From Desulfobacterales bacterium (GTDB taxonomy: Bacteria; Desulfobacterota; Desulfobacteria; Desulfobacterales; 4be13): 5,828 bases of DNA. The notes under the pieces were generated by a model. The model worked only from the letters and a program-made list of their open reading frames with translations, was not told the DNA's origin and made no database searches. Below are positions 5,252-5,828 of this stretch, in pieces. A program made the translations under genes and the position numbers. The stretch is taken from contig JAOZLU010000364.1 in assembly GCA_029934695.1 (NCBI GenBank), positions 1-5,828 of the forward strand. The letters run 5' to 3'. Position 1 is the stretch's first letter. Every line of letters begins with the position of its first letter.

Positions 5252-5286
5252 AGGTTTCAGGTTTTATAGCCTAAAACCTGAAACTT
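5252..5286. terminator. Hairpin between convergent mdh and the small gene, likely terminator
   Basis: A perfect 12-base stem, GTTTCAGGTTTT (5254-5265) with AAAACCTGAAAC (5273-5284), encloses a 7-base loop. Two further pairs, one G-U, extend it to 5252 and 5286. It sits 15-17 bases after the mdh stop and 2-4 bases after the stop of the minus-strand gene, where a bidirectional terminator is expected. The U-run after it is weak (TTCTTC), so termination efficiency is uncertain. The left side contains GTTTCAG in tandem, another 7-base unit. Confidence 0.65.
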
Positions 5287-5288
5287 CT

Positions 5289-5550
5289 TCAGGGAAGAAA
5301 AAATTTCATCCAGTCAAATCCGAATTTCATAGTTTCCACATCCAATGCCCTGATTTGTTCAATTCTTTCCTGTGGCACATCAAATTTCGATAAAAACGTA
5401 CTTTCAAACAAAAATGTTTTGAGCTTATCCGTGTTAAAGCAGGTCATAAAGGCCATCTTCAAAGCAGGGTTATCGGTTCCGGAGATTTTTTCGGAATATC
5501 GTATCCACATCAACCCACAGGTCATTCATATCATTTAATAAGTCGATCAT
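5289..5550 (-). pseudogene. Small gene of unknown function with a frame break at a run of six A
   Basis: Read from an ATG at 5550, the first frame gives MIDLLNDMNDLWVDVDTIFRK and then stops at 5470-5472. The adjacent frame continues with ISGTDNPALKMAF and ends FGFDWMKFFLP at 5289. The two join smoothly if one A is removed from the six-A run at 5486-5491, giving an 86-residue protein. The downstream frame alone has an ATG at 5525, but its first 12 or so residues would be out-of-frame noise. The start has AAGGAA at 5562-5567, 11 bases away. A closer ATG at 5557 opens only an 8-codon frame. The shift needed is +1, so the usual -1 slippery mechanism does not apply. It is either a young pseudogene or a homopolymer sequencing error. 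The product is charged and helical-looking, has no membrane segment, and I do not recognise it. Confidence 0.6.
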
Positions 5551-5713
5551 CGTTCATCAAATTCCTTTTTTTCAAACCTGAAATTGTGTAATTGAAGCGG
5601 AACCCACCATTTTTGCATGGAACATATCAGAATCTGACGTACACAGCAATTCATAAATGATTCTGAACCCAGATCCATGAAGATCGGAAGGATTCCACGG
5701 ATTACAGTTTCTG

Positions 5714-5742
5714 TTGACACTCAGACGGAATCGGAGTAATAT
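5714..5742 (+). promoter_or_regulatory. Promoter TTGACA - 17 bases - TAATAT
   Basis: A perfect -35 (5714-5719) and a four-of-six -10 (5737-5742) at the ideal 17-base spacing lie 34 bases before the ATG at 5777. An A-rich stretch follows the -10. This is the best promoter match in the window. The 163 bases to its left (5551-5713) contain no gene that I can support. Confidence 0.6.
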
Positions 5743-5776
5743 AAAAAAAAATTTACAGATGAGGGGAGGAGAGATC

Positions 5777-5828
5777 ATGGCTTTGAATTTACAGGAAAAA
5801 ACAGACATATTGGAAATAAGGACCGACT
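5777..5828 (+). CDS. Start of an unidentified gene, cut by the window edge
   Basis: The frame MALNLQEKTDILEIRTD begins at an ATG preceded by AGGAG (5767-5771) at 5-base spacing within a longer GA-rich Shine-Dalgarno stretch. It has the promoter at 5714-5742 upstream and stays open to the window edge. Only 17 codons are visible, so no family can be assigned. The N-terminus is charged and not signal-peptide-like, which suggests a cytosolic product. Confidence 0.65.
   Translation, partial: MALNLQEKTDILEIRTD

Noticed and set aside
5486..5492. Programmed -1 frameshift at the A-run (A AAA AAT) in the small gene
   Set aside because: The heptamer is in the right register for -1 slippage, but the downstream frame is reached by +1, so a -1 slip would not produce the joined protein.
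5572..5808. 78-residue minus-strand frame at the right end
   Set aside because: It covers the strong plus-strand promoter, ribosome binding site and gene start and has no recognisable features.

Overview
The base composition, gene content and protein style suggest a Desulfobacterota (Deltaproteobacteria) chromosome, most likely a sulfate reducer of the Desulfobacterales type. This is an inference. It rests on an MglA-type GTPase next to DUF4388, cyclic-nucleotide-binding-like and PilZ proteins, on a short LDH-like malate dehydrogenase, and on intergenic DNA rich in 7-base repeats and palindromes. No rRNA, tRNA, CRISPR array or complete insertion sequence is visible.

Left part (1-2290, minus strand). 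A compact operon is read leftwards in the order MglA-like small GTPase (2290-1679), a 398-residue protein with an N-terminal DUF4388-like domain followed by two cyclic-nucleotide-binding-like beta-rolls (1662-466), and a single-domain PilZ protein with an intact c-di-GMP-binding signature (432-70). The gaps are 16 and 33 bases. The PilZ stop codon lies inside an 11-copy tandem array of a 7-base unit that runs to the window edge.

Middle (2291-4303). A 480-base gap holds two adjacent perfect hairpins, a nested-stem element of about 106 bases and a 12-base inverted repeat enclosing a possible leftward promoter. Next is a 320-residue TPR-containing protein of unknown function (3733-2771), also on the minus strand. 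A second, 570-base gap separates it from the divergent malate dehydrogenase gene. That gap contains an AT-rich dyad over the likely TPR promoter, a long interrupted inverted repeat (4072-4189), a pair of competing hairpins and a 7-base-periodic T-rich tract.

Right part (4304-5828). Malate dehydrogenase (mdh, plus strand) is complete, with all key residues and a strong ribosome binding site. It ends against a hairpin shared with a convergent small gene (5550-5289) whose reading frame is broken at a run of six A. After a gene-free 226 bases, a good promoter and ribosome binding site lead into the first 17 codons of another plus-strand gene that leaves the window.

How the parts fit. The GTPase, DUF4388/cyclic-nucleotide-like, PilZ and TPR genes together resemble a polarity or surface-motility signalling module: a GTPase switch, second-messenger-type sensors and an adaptor. 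This reading comes from family knowledge of MglA and PilZ proteins, and nothing in the window proves it. Malate dehydrogenase is a separate central-metabolism unit.
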